64,000 bases of DNA from Micromonospora sp. NBC_01796 (GCF_035917455.1 NZ_CP109078.1:1054001-1118000), one strand, 5' to 3'; positions 42,679 through 50,445 are shown, counted from the stretch's first letter. Numbers and translations: made by a program. The notes: generated from the letters alone by a model not told the origin.

Positions 42679-43635
42679 ATGACGTCGACCAGATCCGACC
42701 GGTCCGATCGGTCCACCTTCGAGGAGCGGCTGCTCGTCGAGTTGAAGGACGAGATCACGGCGCGAAACCTCGAACGGTCCGGCGCACTGTCCTCGCCCGA
42801 CACCGTCGGTCGGGGGGCTCGGCGGTCTCGCGTACCCGTCTGGCGGCTCGCCGTCGCGGCGGGGGTGGCCGGGGTGCTCGCCGCCGGCGTCCTGGTGGTG
42901 CAGGTGATCAGGGCGGACGACCTGCCGGCCGAGGCGAGCGCCGCGCAGGTCCTGCACGACGCGGCCCTGACCGCACGCCAGCAACCCGCACTCACCGCCC
43001 GGCCCGACCAGTACGTCTTCACGGAATATCTGGCCACCTACCGTGAGGAGCCGATGAGCGGGCCTTACCACACCTACCGGTTCCAGCGATGGGTGACGGC
43101 GGGCGACGGCGACCAATGGCAGGCGCGTCGGCGGCCGGAGTCCGAACCGGACGCATGGCAGAAAGCCCCGCCGCGGGCGGACACGCCCCGGCCCGCCGGC
43201 TACCTGACCGGACTGCCGACCGATCCTGACGGGATGCTGCGTTACCTGCGGGACAACCCTCCGGACCTCAACCTGCCGGCCGGCGCGGACGAGGCGGCCA
43301 TCGCGGCCGAGCCCACCGCGCCGTTCACCACGGCAAGCTGGTTTCTCGACGGCTACCTGCCGCCGGAGTCGATGGGCGCACTGTTCGAGGCGATGGCACG
43401 GGTACCGGGTGCCGTGGTGGTCCCCGGCGGTGTGAAGGACGCCGCAGGTCGGCACGGGATAGCGCTGCGTACGCCGGGCGTCTTCGGCGCGACGGACGAC
43501 GTCATCTTCGACCGCGAGACGTACGCCTACCTCGGCACCCGCATGATGCTGGTCCGCGACGGCAAGGAGTCGCTGTACCTGAGCACCGCCAGACTGCGGA
43601 CCGCGATCGTCGACCACCCCGGCCAACTCCCGTAA
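42679..43635 (+). CDS. CU044_5270 family membrane-anchored sigma-factor partner
   Basis: 318 residues, AGGAG before the ATG. A cytoplasmic N-terminus of about 55 residues (FEERLLVELKDEITARNLER) is followed by one membrane span (WRLAVAAGVAGVLAAGVLVV) and a large extracellular domain with DQYVFTEYLATYREEPMSGP and AGYLTGLPTDPDGMLRYLRD. Proteins of this actinobacterial group are regularly encoded right after an ECF sigma factor and are thought to act as anti-sigma or sensor proteins. The gene is 10 bp behind the sigma gene and is followed by a hairpin at 43644. Confidence 0.82.
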   Translation: MTSTRSDRSDRSTFEERLLVELKDEITARNLERSGALSSPDTVGRGARRSRVPVWRLAVAAGVAGVLAAGVLVVQVIRADDLPAEASAAQVLHDAALTARQQPALTARPDQYVFTEYLATYREEPMSGPYHTYRFQRWVTAGDGDQWQARRRPESEPDAWQKAPPRADTPRPAGYLTGLPTDPDGMLRYLRDNPPDLNLPAGADEAAIAAEPTAPFTTASWFLDGYLPPESMGALFEAMARVPGAVVVPGGVKDAAGRHGIALRTPGVFGATDDVIFDRETYAYLGTRMMLVRDGKESLYLSTARLRTAIVDHPGQLP

Positions 43636-43643
43636 CGCGACTG

Positions 43644-43682
43644 ATCGCCCTCCGTGCCACCGCCAACGCACCGGAGGGCGAT
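43644..43682 (+). terminator. Hairpin after the sigma factor operon
   Basis: ATCGCCCTCCG (43644-43654) and CGGAGGGCGAT (43672-43682) form a perfect 11-bp stem with a 17-nt loop, nine bases after the stop codon. No T-run follows. The identical stem recurs at 44166-44201 on the other side of the next gene. Confidence 0.7.
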
Positions 43683-43753
43683 GGATCGGATCCCGGCACC
43701 GCACCCTCGGGTACGGTGGCGCGGATCAACGCGGCGTACCCGAGGAGGGGTGG

Positions 43754-44068
43754 ATGTTTGCACTGGTGGTTCGGTTCGACCTCCGCGACGACGCGGCTGC
43801 GACGGAGTTCGACCGGCTGACCTCGGAAACCCTGCCCCTCATCGAGACCCACGAGCCCGGCACCCTCGTCTACGCCACCCACCGAGTCGAAAACGAGCCG
43901 CTCGCCCGAGTCTTCTACGAGGTCTACCGCGACCGCGAAGCGTTCGAGTCACACGAACACCAACCCCACGTCGTACGCTTCCACGCCGACAAGGAACAGT
44001 GCGTGGCATCCGTACGCGTCGAGTTCCTGGAGCCATCGGCGACGAAAGGCCCCCACATTAGTCGTTGA
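43754..44068 (+). CDS. ABM-domain monooxygenase-like protein
   Basis: 104 residues, GAGGAGG before the ATG. A single ABM domain: FALVVRFDLRDDAAATEFDR, GTLVYATHRVENEPLARVFY and EVYRDREAFESHEHQPHVVR, the His-rich strand typical of YgiN/quinol-monooxygenase relatives. The last residues and the stop codon come from the first arm of the palindromic element at 44063, so the original C-terminus may have been replaced by a few residues. The gene sits between two hairpins with identical stems. Confidence 0.85.
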   Translation: MFALVVRFDLRDDAAATEFDRLTSETLPLIETHEPGTLVYATHRVENEPLARVFYEVYRDREAFESHEHQPHVVRFHADKEQCVASVRVEFLEPSATKGPHISR

Positions 44069-44125
44069 TCATGAAGTTAGCGACGAGATTTGGCTGATTT
44101 CCGGTCGCTAACTTCATGATCAACG
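44063..44125. repeat. Dispersed palindromic element, copy 2
   Basis: Perfect inverted repeat with 22-bp arms at 44063-44084 and 44104-44125 and a 19-bp loop. The arm shares CGTTGATCATGAAGTTAGCG with the copy at 2778-2843, while the loops differ. The first arm overlaps the stop codon of the ABM gene (TGA at 44066-44068). Confidence 0.9.
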
Positions 44126-44164
44126 GCCGAGGTCACCAGGAGGGGCAGTACGGCGGGGACACAG

Positions 44165-44202
44165 CATCGCCCTCCGCGCCGATTCGGGCACGGAGGGCGA
44201 TG
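44165..44202. terminator. Hairpin sharing its stem with the one at 43644
   Basis: CATCGCCCTCCG (44165-44176) pairs perfectly with CGGAGGGCGATG (44191-44202); the loop is 14 nt. Eleven stem bases are the same as at 43644-43682. It lies between the convergent ABM and DUF397 genes and can serve either strand. Confidence 0.7.
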
Positions 44203-44213
44203 GGTGAAGTTAG

Positions 44214-44402
44214 TCAGTGTTGCTTGGCGAGGCTGACGAAGGCGCGCCACGCGTCCGGGGCGAAGCTCAGCGTGCCGCCGTCACGATCCTTGGTGTCCCG
44301 GACCAGCACCCGCCCCGGAAGGTTGTCGGCAACCTCCACACAGGCGCCACCGTTGTTGCTACTACGCGTGCTCTTCCGCCACCGTGCTCCGCTCATGTCC
44401 AT
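44214..44402 (-). CDS. DUF397 protein, copy A
   Basis: 62 residues from the ATG at 44402; a longer frame to 44474 runs into the other copy. GARWRKSTRSSNNGGACVEV and PGRVLVRDTKDRDGG give the DUF397 pattern. These small proteins are partners of Scr1/WhiJ-like HTH regulators in streptomycetes and relatives, and pairs have been compared with toxin-antitoxin modules. It differs from copy B in only five residues. Bases 44221-44344 and 44445-44568 differ at one position, so the duplication or conversion is recent. Confidence 0.88.
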   Translation of the reverse strand: MDMSGARWRKSTRSSNNGGACVEVADNLPGRVLVRDTKDRDGGTLSFAPDAWRAFVSLAKQH

Positions 44403-44437
44403 ACCCGTGTCCTCCAGACCAACGGTGTGTCCAAGAG

Positions 44438-44626
44438 TCAGTTCTGCTTGGCGAGGCTGACGAAGGCGCGCCACGCGTCCGGGGCGAAGCTCAGGGTGCC
44501 GCCGTCACGATCCTTGGTGTCCCGGACCAGCACCCGCCCCGGAAGGTTGTCGGCAACCTCCACACAGGACCCACCGTTGTTCCCACTGCGCGTGCTCTTC
44601 CGCCACCGCGCGCCGGTCACGTCCAT
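44438..44626 (-). CDS. DUF397 protein, copy B
   Basis: 62 residues beginning MDVTGARWRKSTRSGNNGGS, then the same PGRVLVRDTKDRDGG block and the ending AWRAFVSLAKQN. Its start overlaps the end of the HTH gene by 10 bp, so it is the original coupled partner, and copy A behind it is the likely duplicate. The five differences from copy A are concentrated in the first third of the protein. Function is inferred from the HTH-DUF397 pairing. Confidence 0.9.
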   Translation of the reverse strand: MDVTGARWRKSTRSGNNGGSCVEVADNLPGRVLVRDTKDRDGGTLSFAPDAWRAFVSLAKQN

Positions 44627-45417
44627 GATGTCGCCGCTTTCTTGATCAAATCGAGGGATTGGTCACCCGGGAGCGCATAGTTCCGGATCCGCTCCCACCT
44701 ACTAGCGAGCGTAGCAATCACGGTGGGCTTGTCCGTGATCTGCGCCGGCAGCTGACTGTCGGCGTGCGCGACCCGCGCGCCCTCCCGCGTCTCGGCGATG
44801 ATGAACGGCCCACCGAACCCCGGATACATTCCGACGTTGCCGGGCACTACGTGCACCTGGACGTTCGGCATCTCCGCGCAGGTCACCAGATAGTCAATCT
44901 GCTCCGTCATGAGTGGGTTGGTCTGGACAGCAAGCCGCTGGATGACGGCTTGGTCGAAGACTGCAACGAGCAGAGGCGGTCGCTCCTGTGTGAGCACGGC
45001 CTGCCGACCAATCCGCGACGCGACCAGTCGGTCCAACTCTTCGGAAGTCAGCGACTCCCCGGCCAGGGTCGCCCGCGCGTACGCCTCGGTTTGCAGGAGG
45101 CCGGGAATCCACGCCGGCTCGAACCACAGCAGTGAGGCGGCGGCCCGTTCGATCTCGATCCACTCGCGCAACCACACAGGTGCGGCATCGTCCTTGACCA
45201 TCTCCTCCCAGAGGGTCTCGAAATAGCCGCCGGTCTCCAGCGCCGTGTCGACCAACTCCAGGTGCTCCACGGTCACGGGCTTGGTGCCGGTCTCGATACC
45301 GGAGATCACCGTGTCCGAACAAAAGGTTCGCTTACCCAGCTCGATCTGCGTGAGGCCGGCGGCCTTGCGTCGGCGGCGCAGTTCGCGCAGCAGGTATTCA
45401 GAAGGTGAAATTCCCAC
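44617..45417 (-). CDS. Scr1-like HTH regulator (XRE plus DUF5753)
   Basis: 266 residues from the GTG at 45417 with GAGGAAC upstream; a longer frame to 45540 has poor coding character. The XRE helix-turn-helix covers about 8-65 (LRRRRKAAGLTQIELGKRTF, CSDTVISGIETGTKPVTVEH). The DUF5753 part begins about residue 85 (FEPAWIPGLLQTEAYARATL, LTQERPPLLVAVFDQAVIQR, MPNVQVHVVPGNVGMYPGFG). Such regulators occur in many copies in actinomycetes with DUF397 proteins and affect development and antibiotic production in Streptomyces. Confidence 0.92.
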   Translation of the reverse strand: MGISPSEYLLRELRRRRKAAGLTQIELGKRTFCSDTVISGIETGTKPVTVEHLELVDTALETGGYFETLWEEMVKDDAAPVWLREWIEIERAAASLLWFEPAWIPGLLQTEAYARATLAGESLTSEELDRLVASRIGRQAVLTQERPPLLVAVFDQAVIQRLAVQTNPLMTEQIDYLVTCAEMPNVQVHVVPGNVGMYPGFGGPFIIAETREGARVAHADSQLPAQITDKPTVIATLASRWERIRNYALPGDQSLDLIKKAATSWT

Positions 45418-45653
45418 GTGTTCCTCGTTCCTTCCCGGATTTCTCAGCCGGCCCGGCTCGATGGGCAACACCTGTGCCGCCAGCTCCCTGTTAGGTGAAT
45501 CTGCGTTCCGAACGTAGCGGTATCCACAGCAGAGTGTCATCAGCGGGACCGCTCGGAGTTACGGCAATGACCCGGGCGGAACTGTGGGGCCGCCCCGCCG
45601 TCTCCCCCACGACCACCGGGGCGGCCCCTTCCACTCAAGAGAGGAGCCGCCTC

Positions 45654-45857
45654 ATGTATGAGGACGACCATGAGCCGAGCGCATCCGGGCAGGTCGCCCC
45701 TGCGCCACGCGAGATGACGACCGATCTGCCACCCGTACGCGAAAGTCGGCAGCGGGCCCGCAACGGTGGACGGTGGCCAGCCCGGTCGGAACTCGGGCCG
45801 TCGGAACCCTTCGCGGTCGGTGTGTCCGGTCGAGCCCGGCCCGATTCCACCGACTGA
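45654..45857 (+). CDS. Small hydrophilic protein upstream of HTH-TPR gene
   Basis: 67 residues from the ATG at 45654, which has GAGAGGAG seven bases upstream; the open frame reaches 45495 but without a comparable site. The sequence (MYEDDHEPSASGQVAPAPRE onward) is rich in Pro, Arg, Ser and acidic residues, probably disordered. I recognise no family. Its stop lies 2 bp before the start of the HTH-TPR gene, which suggests coupled translation and supports it being a true gene. Confidence 0.55.
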   Translation: MYEDDHEPSASGQVAPAPREMTTDLPPVRESRQRARNGGRWPARSELGPSEPFAVGVSGRARPDSTD

Positions 45858-45859
45858 CG

Positions 45860-47077
45860 ATGGAGGAATTACCCATCGGGCGGCGAGTGGCGTACTGGCG
45901 CAACCGCCGGAAGCTGACGCTCCAGGTTCTGGCAGACAGGGTCGGAATGTCGAAGAGTTGGATGGAGAAGGTCGAGTCGGGTGCCCGCCGGCTGGACAAG
46001 TTCTCGACAATCTCCGAGGTCGCGGACGCGCTGGAGATCGACATTTCGATGTTGCTCGGCCGCAGTCCGGACGCCCGCCCGCCACGTGCTTATGCGGATC
46101 ATTGCGAGATCGGCGCGCTGCGCGACGCGTTGGGTAGATCGGCGCTGGCGTCGCGGCTCAGCCACCCGCGCCGGCCGGACCTGGGCAACCTGCGTCAGGC
46201 GACCGAGCACGCGTGGACGAGCTTCCAGTACGCCCGGTACGACGTCCTCGCCCAGGCGCTGCCCGCCCTGCTCCGCGCCGCCCAGTCCGCCGCCGACCAC
46301 CACACCGGTGACGCCGCTGAACAGGCGACCGGCCTGCTCGCGCAGGTCTACCAGGTCGCCTCCTCCACGCTGCGGAAACTCGGTGAGTACGACCTTGCCC
46401 ACCTGGCGGCCGATCGGGCCCTCGGGGCGTCCGTGCGGTGCGGTGACGACCTGCTCGCCGGGACGTCCACCACCAGGGTCGCCAACGCGCTGCTCGGGAT
46501 GGGACACGCTCGGGCAGCGTTCGAGGCGAACGTGGCGATGGCGCACCGGCTCGCTCCGGGCGACGTCAACGACACCAGCCCGGCACGACTGTCGGTCTAC
46601 GGCGTGCTGCTGCTCCAGGGCGCGATGGCGGCAGCACATCTGCGCGACAGCACCAGCGTCCGCGAACTGATCGCGGAGGCTCGGGTTGCCGCGACCGCGC
46701 TGGGTGTGGACGCGGACCACTACCGGACCAGTTTCGGCCCCACCAACGTCGAGTTGCATCGTGCGGCGGCAGCCGTCGAGCTGGGCGAGGGCCGGCAGGC
46801 GATCGCGGCCCACGACCAGCTCGATCGGGGCCGGCTGTCCGCGCTGGTCCCCGAGCGCCGGGCGCAGCACCTGCTCGACCTCGCCCGCGCGCTCGCCCAC
46901 ACCGGGGAACTCGATCGGGCCGGGGAGGTGCTGGGCGAGGCGGAGCATCTCGCCCCGGCGGAGATCCGCTCCCGTCCGGCTGCGCACGCCGTGATGACGG
47001 GCATTCTCCGGCGTACCAAAGGTTCTCCGCCCGCCCTGCTTGCCGCGCTCGCCGACCGGATGGGGGCACGGGTGTGA
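45860..47077 (+). CDS. HTH-TPR transcriptional regulator
   Basis: 405 residues from the ATG at 45860. An XRE helix-turn-helix (LPIGRRVAYWRNRRKLTLQV, GMSKSWMEKVESGARRLDKF) is followed from about residue 95 by TPR-like helices (YDLAHLAADRALGASVRCGD, LLDLARALAHTGELDRAGEV, LGEAEHLAPAEIRSRPAAHA). This is the common actinomycete layout of a regulator with a peptide- or protein-sensing repeat domain. The next small gene overlaps its stop (GTGA), and the previous one ends 2 bp before, so three genes form a unit. Confidence 0.88.
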   Translation: MEELPIGRRVAYWRNRRKLTLQVLADRVGMSKSWMEKVESGARRLDKFSTISEVADALEIDISMLLGRSPDARPPRAYADHCEIGALRDALGRSALASRLSHPRRPDLGNLRQATEHAWTSFQYARYDVLAQALPALLRAAQSAADHHTGDAAEQATGLLAQVYQVASSTLRKLGEYDLAHLAADRALGASVRCGDDLLAGTSTTRVANALLGMGHARAAFEANVAMAHRLAPGDVNDTSPARLSVYGVLLLQGAMAAAHLRDSTSVRELIAEARVAATALGVDADHYRTSFGPTNVELHRAAAAVELGEGRQAIAAHDQLDRGRLSALVPERRAQHLLDLARALAHTGELDRAGEVLGEAEHLAPAEIRSRPAAHAVMTGILRRTKGSPPALLAALADRMGARV

Positions 47078-47376
47078 ACAGACCAGAGTCAGGAGAAAAC
47101 GTGACCGACGACGAGGGCGCCGCCTTCGGTGCCCCGCACCGGCCCGGCGCCGACTGGCGCTGTCGGGACGACGGCGAGGAGTGGCCGTGCCAGGTCTTCC
47201 GTCGACGCATGTGGTCCCTTTACCGCAACGACCGGGAGCGGCTCGCCGCTTTCATGCGCCACTTCCGGGACAAGGCAACCGCCGACCTGGACGACCTGAC
47301 GGCCGAGCGGGCGCAGGCACGCTTTATCGGTTGGATAGACGACCCACCGGTACGCCGACGCCTGCGCTCGGTCTGA
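47074..47376 (+). CDS. Small protein coupled to the HTH-TPR regulator
   Basis: 100 residues from a GTG that overlaps the HTH-TPR stop. DWRCRDDGEEWPCQVFRRRM, then LYRNDRERLAAFMRHFRDKA and RFIGWIDDPPVRRRLRS. The paired cysteines and the Trp-rich WRC...WPC pattern are striking and occur in similar small proteins behind HTH-TPR genes, as far as I recall. Function unknown; possibly a ligand or modulator of the regulator. It is convergent with the cupin gene, 16 bp apart. Confidence 0.75.
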   Translation: MNRPESGENVTDDEGAAFGAPHRPGADWRCRDDGEEWPCQVFRRRMWSLYRNDRERLAAFMRHFRDKATADLDDLTAERAQARFIGWIDDPPVRRRLRSV

Positions 47377-47392
47377 CCGCGGCACCGCCGAA

Positions 47393-47800
47393 TCAGACCA
47401 CCCAGGCCGGTATGACCTTGTCGCCGTCCGGTACGGCGCAGTCGCGCGCCACCACCCCGGCGTCGAGCCGGTACGCCCGCATCCCGACCGGTGCCACCAC
47501 AACGGCGGTGAACCCGTCCGGAGCTGCGGTGATCCGGCGCGGAACGTCGGCGGGGATGACGAGGGTGTCGCCGGGCTCGATGGCGTACCCCTCATCGGCC
47601 AACTCGACGGTGGCGGCGCCGGTCAGGACGGTCCAGACCTGCTCGGTGTCGATGCCGTGCAGCGGACCGGCCTGGCCGGCACCCATGTCGACCCGCCAGA
47701 CGAGCTGGCCGGCACCGCCCTGGGTGGGCGAGGCGAGCGTGGTCATGATCGCGTTCGGGGTTTCGGTACGGCGGCTCTCGGCGTGGCGGATGACAGGCAT
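47393..47800 (-). CDS. Cupin-domain protein
   Basis: 135 residues from the ATG at 47800; a frame to 47911 runs through the operators. The single cupin barrel contains AGPLHGIDTEQVWTVLTGAA, LADEGYAIEPGDTLVIPADV and PRRITAAPDGFTAVVVAPVG. Of the usual His pair of motif 1 only His in PLHG is present (H-x-H is absent), so metal binding is doubtful. It is divergent from a MarR regulator with two operator-like repeats between them and is the likely target gene. Confidence 0.82.
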   Translation of the reverse strand: MPVIRHAESRRTETPNAIMTTLASPTQGGAGQLVWRVDMGAGQAGPLHGIDTEQVWTVLTGAATVELADEGYAIEPGDTLVIPADVPRRITAAPDGFTAVVVAPVGMRAYRLDAGVVARDCAVPDGDKVIPAWVV

Positions 47801-47819
47801 CGCGGGATCCCCTAGATTA

Positions 47820-47855
47820 GACAACGTGGTTGTCGGAATAGTTAACCAGGTTGTC
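47820..47855. promoter_or_regulatory. Two MarR-type operator repeats
   Basis: GACAAC-GTG-GTTGTC (47820-47834) is a perfect inverted repeat, and GTTAACCAGGTTGTC (47841-47855) is a second, imperfect copy 21 bp along (two helical turns). They lie between the cupin gene and the MarR gene and fit autoregulation plus cupin repression. Confidence 0.7.
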
Positions 47856-47859
47856 GATC

Positions 47860-48378
47860 GTGTCAAGTGAGTACCGGACCGAGACGCCGGCTGAGATGCC
47901 CGCCTCGACAAGCCCGGAGATGCCCGGTTACGAGGTGGCGCTGCGGCTTTTCCAGGGCTTTCGGCTCATGATCGACGAGTTGCACGCCGAGCTTGCCCGG
48001 CAGGGTCACCCCGATCTGCGACCCATGCACGGCTTCGTCTTCCAGGCGATCGGCCCCGATGGCACCACCGCAGTCGAACTCGGCCGCCGGCTCGGCGTCT
48101 CCAAGCAGGCGGCCGGCAAGACCCTCGACGGGTTGGAACGCCTCGGTTACGTCGTACGGGAGTCCGATCCGCGCGACGCCCGACGCAAGGTCGTACGCCT
48201 CACCGAACGCGGCGTCGACTCGCTCGTCCGGTCGGCACGCATCTTCGACGAGATCCGCGCCCGCTGGGCCAGCGTGCTCGGCCCCGACCGCCTCCGCGCG
48301 TTCGAGTCCGACCTGCGCACCCTCACCCCGTCGGAGATGTTCCCGCTGGACGTACCGGGCTGGTTCGGGAGCGATTGA
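47860..48378 (+). CDS. MarR family transcriptional regulator
   Basis: 172 residues if the GTG at 47860 is used; TTG 47851 and ATG 47896 are alternatives, and no strong ribosome site helps to choose. The winged helix is PDGTTAVELGRRLGVSKQAA, then KTLDGLERLGYVVRESDPRD and ARRKVVRLTERGVD, as in MarR. It is divergent from the cupin gene, with two inverted repeats in the gap that it probably binds. Ligand unknown. Confidence 0.9.
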   Translation: MSSEYRTETPAEMPASTSPEMPGYEVALRLFQGFRLMIDELHAELARQGHPDLRPMHGFVFQAIGPDGTTAVELGRRLGVSKQAAGKTLDGLERLGYVVRESDPRDARRKVVRLTERGVDSLVRSARIFDEIRARWASVLGPDRLRAFESDLRTLTPSEMFPLDVPGWFGSD

Positions 48379-48415
48379 TCATGGTGCGGCAGGTTCATGG
48401 CACTACCGTGGGGAC

Positions 48416-48979
48416 ATGGAGAACGCCGCGCGCGTAGTCGAGGTGGTGGCCCACGACCCGGCGTGGCCGGATCAATTCGAGGTCGAGCGAGGGCTGTTGG
48501 CGAAGTCACTGCCCGCTGCGCTGGGCATCGAGCACATCGGGTCTACCAGCGTCCCCGGGTTGGCTGCCAAGCCGATCATCGACATCCTCGCTGTCGTGCG
48601 AGATGTCAGTGAGGTGATCGCCGATCACGCGGCACTCGATCGACTTGGATACGTCTACCGCCCACTGGTGTTCGCCGACGACGGCGAGCACTTGTTCTTC
48701 TGCAAGGACACCGCCGGCAGGCGGACCCACCACCTGCACGTATTCGGAATGATGTCGCCAGTGCCGGACGAGAACCGGCTCTTCCGTGACTTCATCGCGG
48801 CCGACACTGATGCTGCCCGCCGATACGAGGCGGCGAAAATGCGGGCGGCAGAGTTGAACCCCGACAGTCGGGCACGGTACGGCGCAGCAAAGGATGACGC
48901 CATGGCGGGACTGATGGCCGAGGCACGACTGTGGGGCGCGGCCATGCGCCAGGCTCCGAAACCCGCCACCGTCGCCTAG
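48416..48979 (+). CDS. GrpB family protein
   Basis: 187 residues from the ATG at 48416; a longer frame overlaps the MarR gene out of its frame. VVAHDPAWPDQFEVERGLLA, ALGIEHIGSTSVPGLAAKPI and IDILAVVRD are the hallmark blocks of the GrpB/UPF0157 family, a nucleotidyltransferase fold with IGSTSVPG as the active-site loop. Members include dephospho-CoA kinase fusions; for this stand-alone type the activity is unknown. The His cluster RRTHHLHVF is conserved in the family. Confidence 0.9.
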   Translation: MENAARVVEVVAHDPAWPDQFEVERGLLAKSLPAALGIEHIGSTSVPGLAAKPIIDILAVVRDVSEVIADHAALDRLGYVYRPLVFADDGEHLFFCKDTAGRRTHHLHVFGMMSPVPDENRLFRDFIAADTDAARRYEAAKMRAAELNPDSRARYGAAKDDAMAGLMAEARLWGAAMRQAPKPATVA

Positions 48980-49013
48980 CCAGCGGGTGAGCCCGGCGTG
49001 GAATCATCAGTTG

Positions 49014-49223
49014 ATGGCGGCGCCGCGAAGACACAGCACCGGTTTAGATGATCTCGACCGGCAAATCGTGGTCGCACTCCAAGCTGACGGACGCGCTAGC
49101 TGGACCCGGATAGCCAGAACCTGTGGCACCTCGGTGCCTACCATCGCCCACCGTGGTCAGCAGTTGTTGAGGGAAGGACTCGTTCGGGAGCGCGGACCTC
49201 GTGCTCGACACAATCCGGCGTGA
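49014..49223 (+). pseudogene. Lrp/AsnC regulator remnant (DNA-binding half only)
   Basis: From the ATG at 49014 the 69 codons read LDDLDRQIVVALQADGRASW, TRIARTCGTSVPTIAHRGQQ and LLREGLVRERG, the N-terminal helix-turn-helix of an Lrp/AsnC protein. The normal protein continues for about 90 residues with the effector-binding RAM domain, which is missing; the frame ends in unrelated sequence at 49223. Probably a decayed gene, although a small DNA-binding protein cannot be excluded. Confidence 0.65.
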
Positions 49224-49311
49224 CTTCGTCGATGCCTCGCCGGCTACCACCACCTCGGTAGGTGGATGAGAGCGACCGTCCGAGCGTGGACGAGCAAGGA
49301 CCAGTCGAACG

Positions 49312-50445
49312 TCAGCGGAGGTCGGCGAAGAAGCGGCGGAGGTCGGCGGCGACCGGATCGGGCTGGTCCATGCAGACGAAGTGGTGGCCGGCGGGGTTGT
49401 CCTGCGGCCAGTGCACGATGGTGTTGTCCCGCTCGGCGAGCCGACGGAAGCCGGGCGGTCCGCTGTAGACCCCGGTCGGCACCGCCTTCTGCCCCTCCGG
49501 CCAGGCAAAACCGGTGGCGTCGTACATCGGCCAGGAGGACGAGCCGAAGCTGCCGGTGAACCAGTAGAGGCTCACGTTGGTCAGGAGCAGGTCGCGGTCG
49601 ATCACCCGGTCCGGAAGCTCACCGGTCACGGCGAACTCCTTGAACTTCTGCATCATCCAGGCCAGCGCCGCCGCCGGGGAGTCCTGCCAGCCGTACGCGA
49701 ATGTCTGCGGTGCCGCGCGCAGCAGCGCGTGGTGGTCCACCCCGTTCACCCAGTTCTGCGTCTGGAGGTCCGCGTACGCGGCCCGCTCGTCGTCGGTCAT
49801 CGTCGGCAGGTCGGCCTCGGTCGGGAAACCGAGTCCGCTGATCACGTACACGCCGACGACGTTGTCCGGAGCGAGTTTCGCCACCTCGGGGGCGACGTAC
49901 GCGCCGAGGTCGCCGCCCTGGGTGCCGTAACGGTCGTAGCCGAGGGGGCGCATCAACTCGACCCAGATCCCCGCCACCCGCGCCACCGTGAAGCCGGTCG
50001 CCTGCGGTGGCGCGGAGAACCCGAAACCGGGCACCGACGGTACGACCACGTGGAACGCCCCGGCCGGGTCGCCACCGTACGCGCCAGGGTCGGTGAGGCG
50101 GCCGATCAGTTCGGTGAACTCCACGAAGGAGTTCGGCCAGCCGTGCGTGAGCAGCAGCGGCAGCGCCCCGGCAACCTCGGACCGGACGTGCAGGAAGTGA
50201 ATGTCCTGACCGTCGATCTCGGTCATGAACTGGGGAAACTCGTTCAGCCGGGCCTCGGACCGGCGCCAGTCATAACCGTCGCGCCAGTAGCCGGCCAGGT
50301 CCCGCAGGTAGTCGACCGGCACGCCCCGACGCCACCCGTCGCCGGGCAACTGCGCGGGCCATCGAACGCGCGACAGCCGGTCGTCCAGGTCCGCCAGGTC
50401 GGCCTGCGGGATGTCGATCCGGAAGGGGCGGATCTCGGTGCTCAT
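49312..50445 (-). CDS. Epoxide hydrolase family protein
   Basis: 377 residues from the ATG at 50445 with GAGGAG upstream. An N-terminal epoxide-hydrolase lid (RIDIPQADLADLDDRLSRVR, then DGWRRGVPVDYLRDLAGYWR) precedes the alpha/beta core with LLLTHGWPNSFVEFTELIG, nucleophile GTQGGDLGAYVAPEVAKLAP and a His in DNPAGHHFVCMDQPD. Asp in GGDLG is intact, unlike the hydrolase at 6696. It resembles fungal/actinobacterial microsomal-type epoxide hydrolases that open epoxides to diols. It is divergent from a WYL regulator that may control it. Confidence 0.92.
   Translation of the reverse strand: MSTEIRPFRIDIPQADLADLDDRLSRVRWPAQLPGDGWRRGVPVDYLRDLAGYWRDGYDWRRSEARLNEFPQFMTEIDGQDIHFLHVRSEVAGALPLLLTHGWPNSFVEFTELIGRLTDPGAYGGDPAGAFHVVVPSVPGFGFSAPPQATGFTVARVAGIWVELMRPLGYDRYGTQGGDLGAYVAPEVAKLAPDNVVGVYVISGLGFPTEADLPTMTDDERAAYADLQTQNWVNGVDHHALLRAAPQTFAYGWQDSPAAALAWMMQKFKEFAVTGELPDRVIDRDLLLTNVSLYWFTGSFGSSSWPMYDATGFAWPEGQKAVPTGVYSGPPGFRRLAERDNTIVHWPQDNPAGHHFVCMDQPDPVAADLRRFFADLR

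Noticed and set aside
41336-44068. Secondary-metabolite gene cluster around the ABM and FAD enzymes
   Set aside because: No polyketide, peptide, terpene or RiPP core enzyme is visible; the genes are scattered and separately controlled.
43754-49223. Prophage or integrative element
   Set aside because: Regulator-rich, but no integrase, att repeats, tRNA or phage structural genes.
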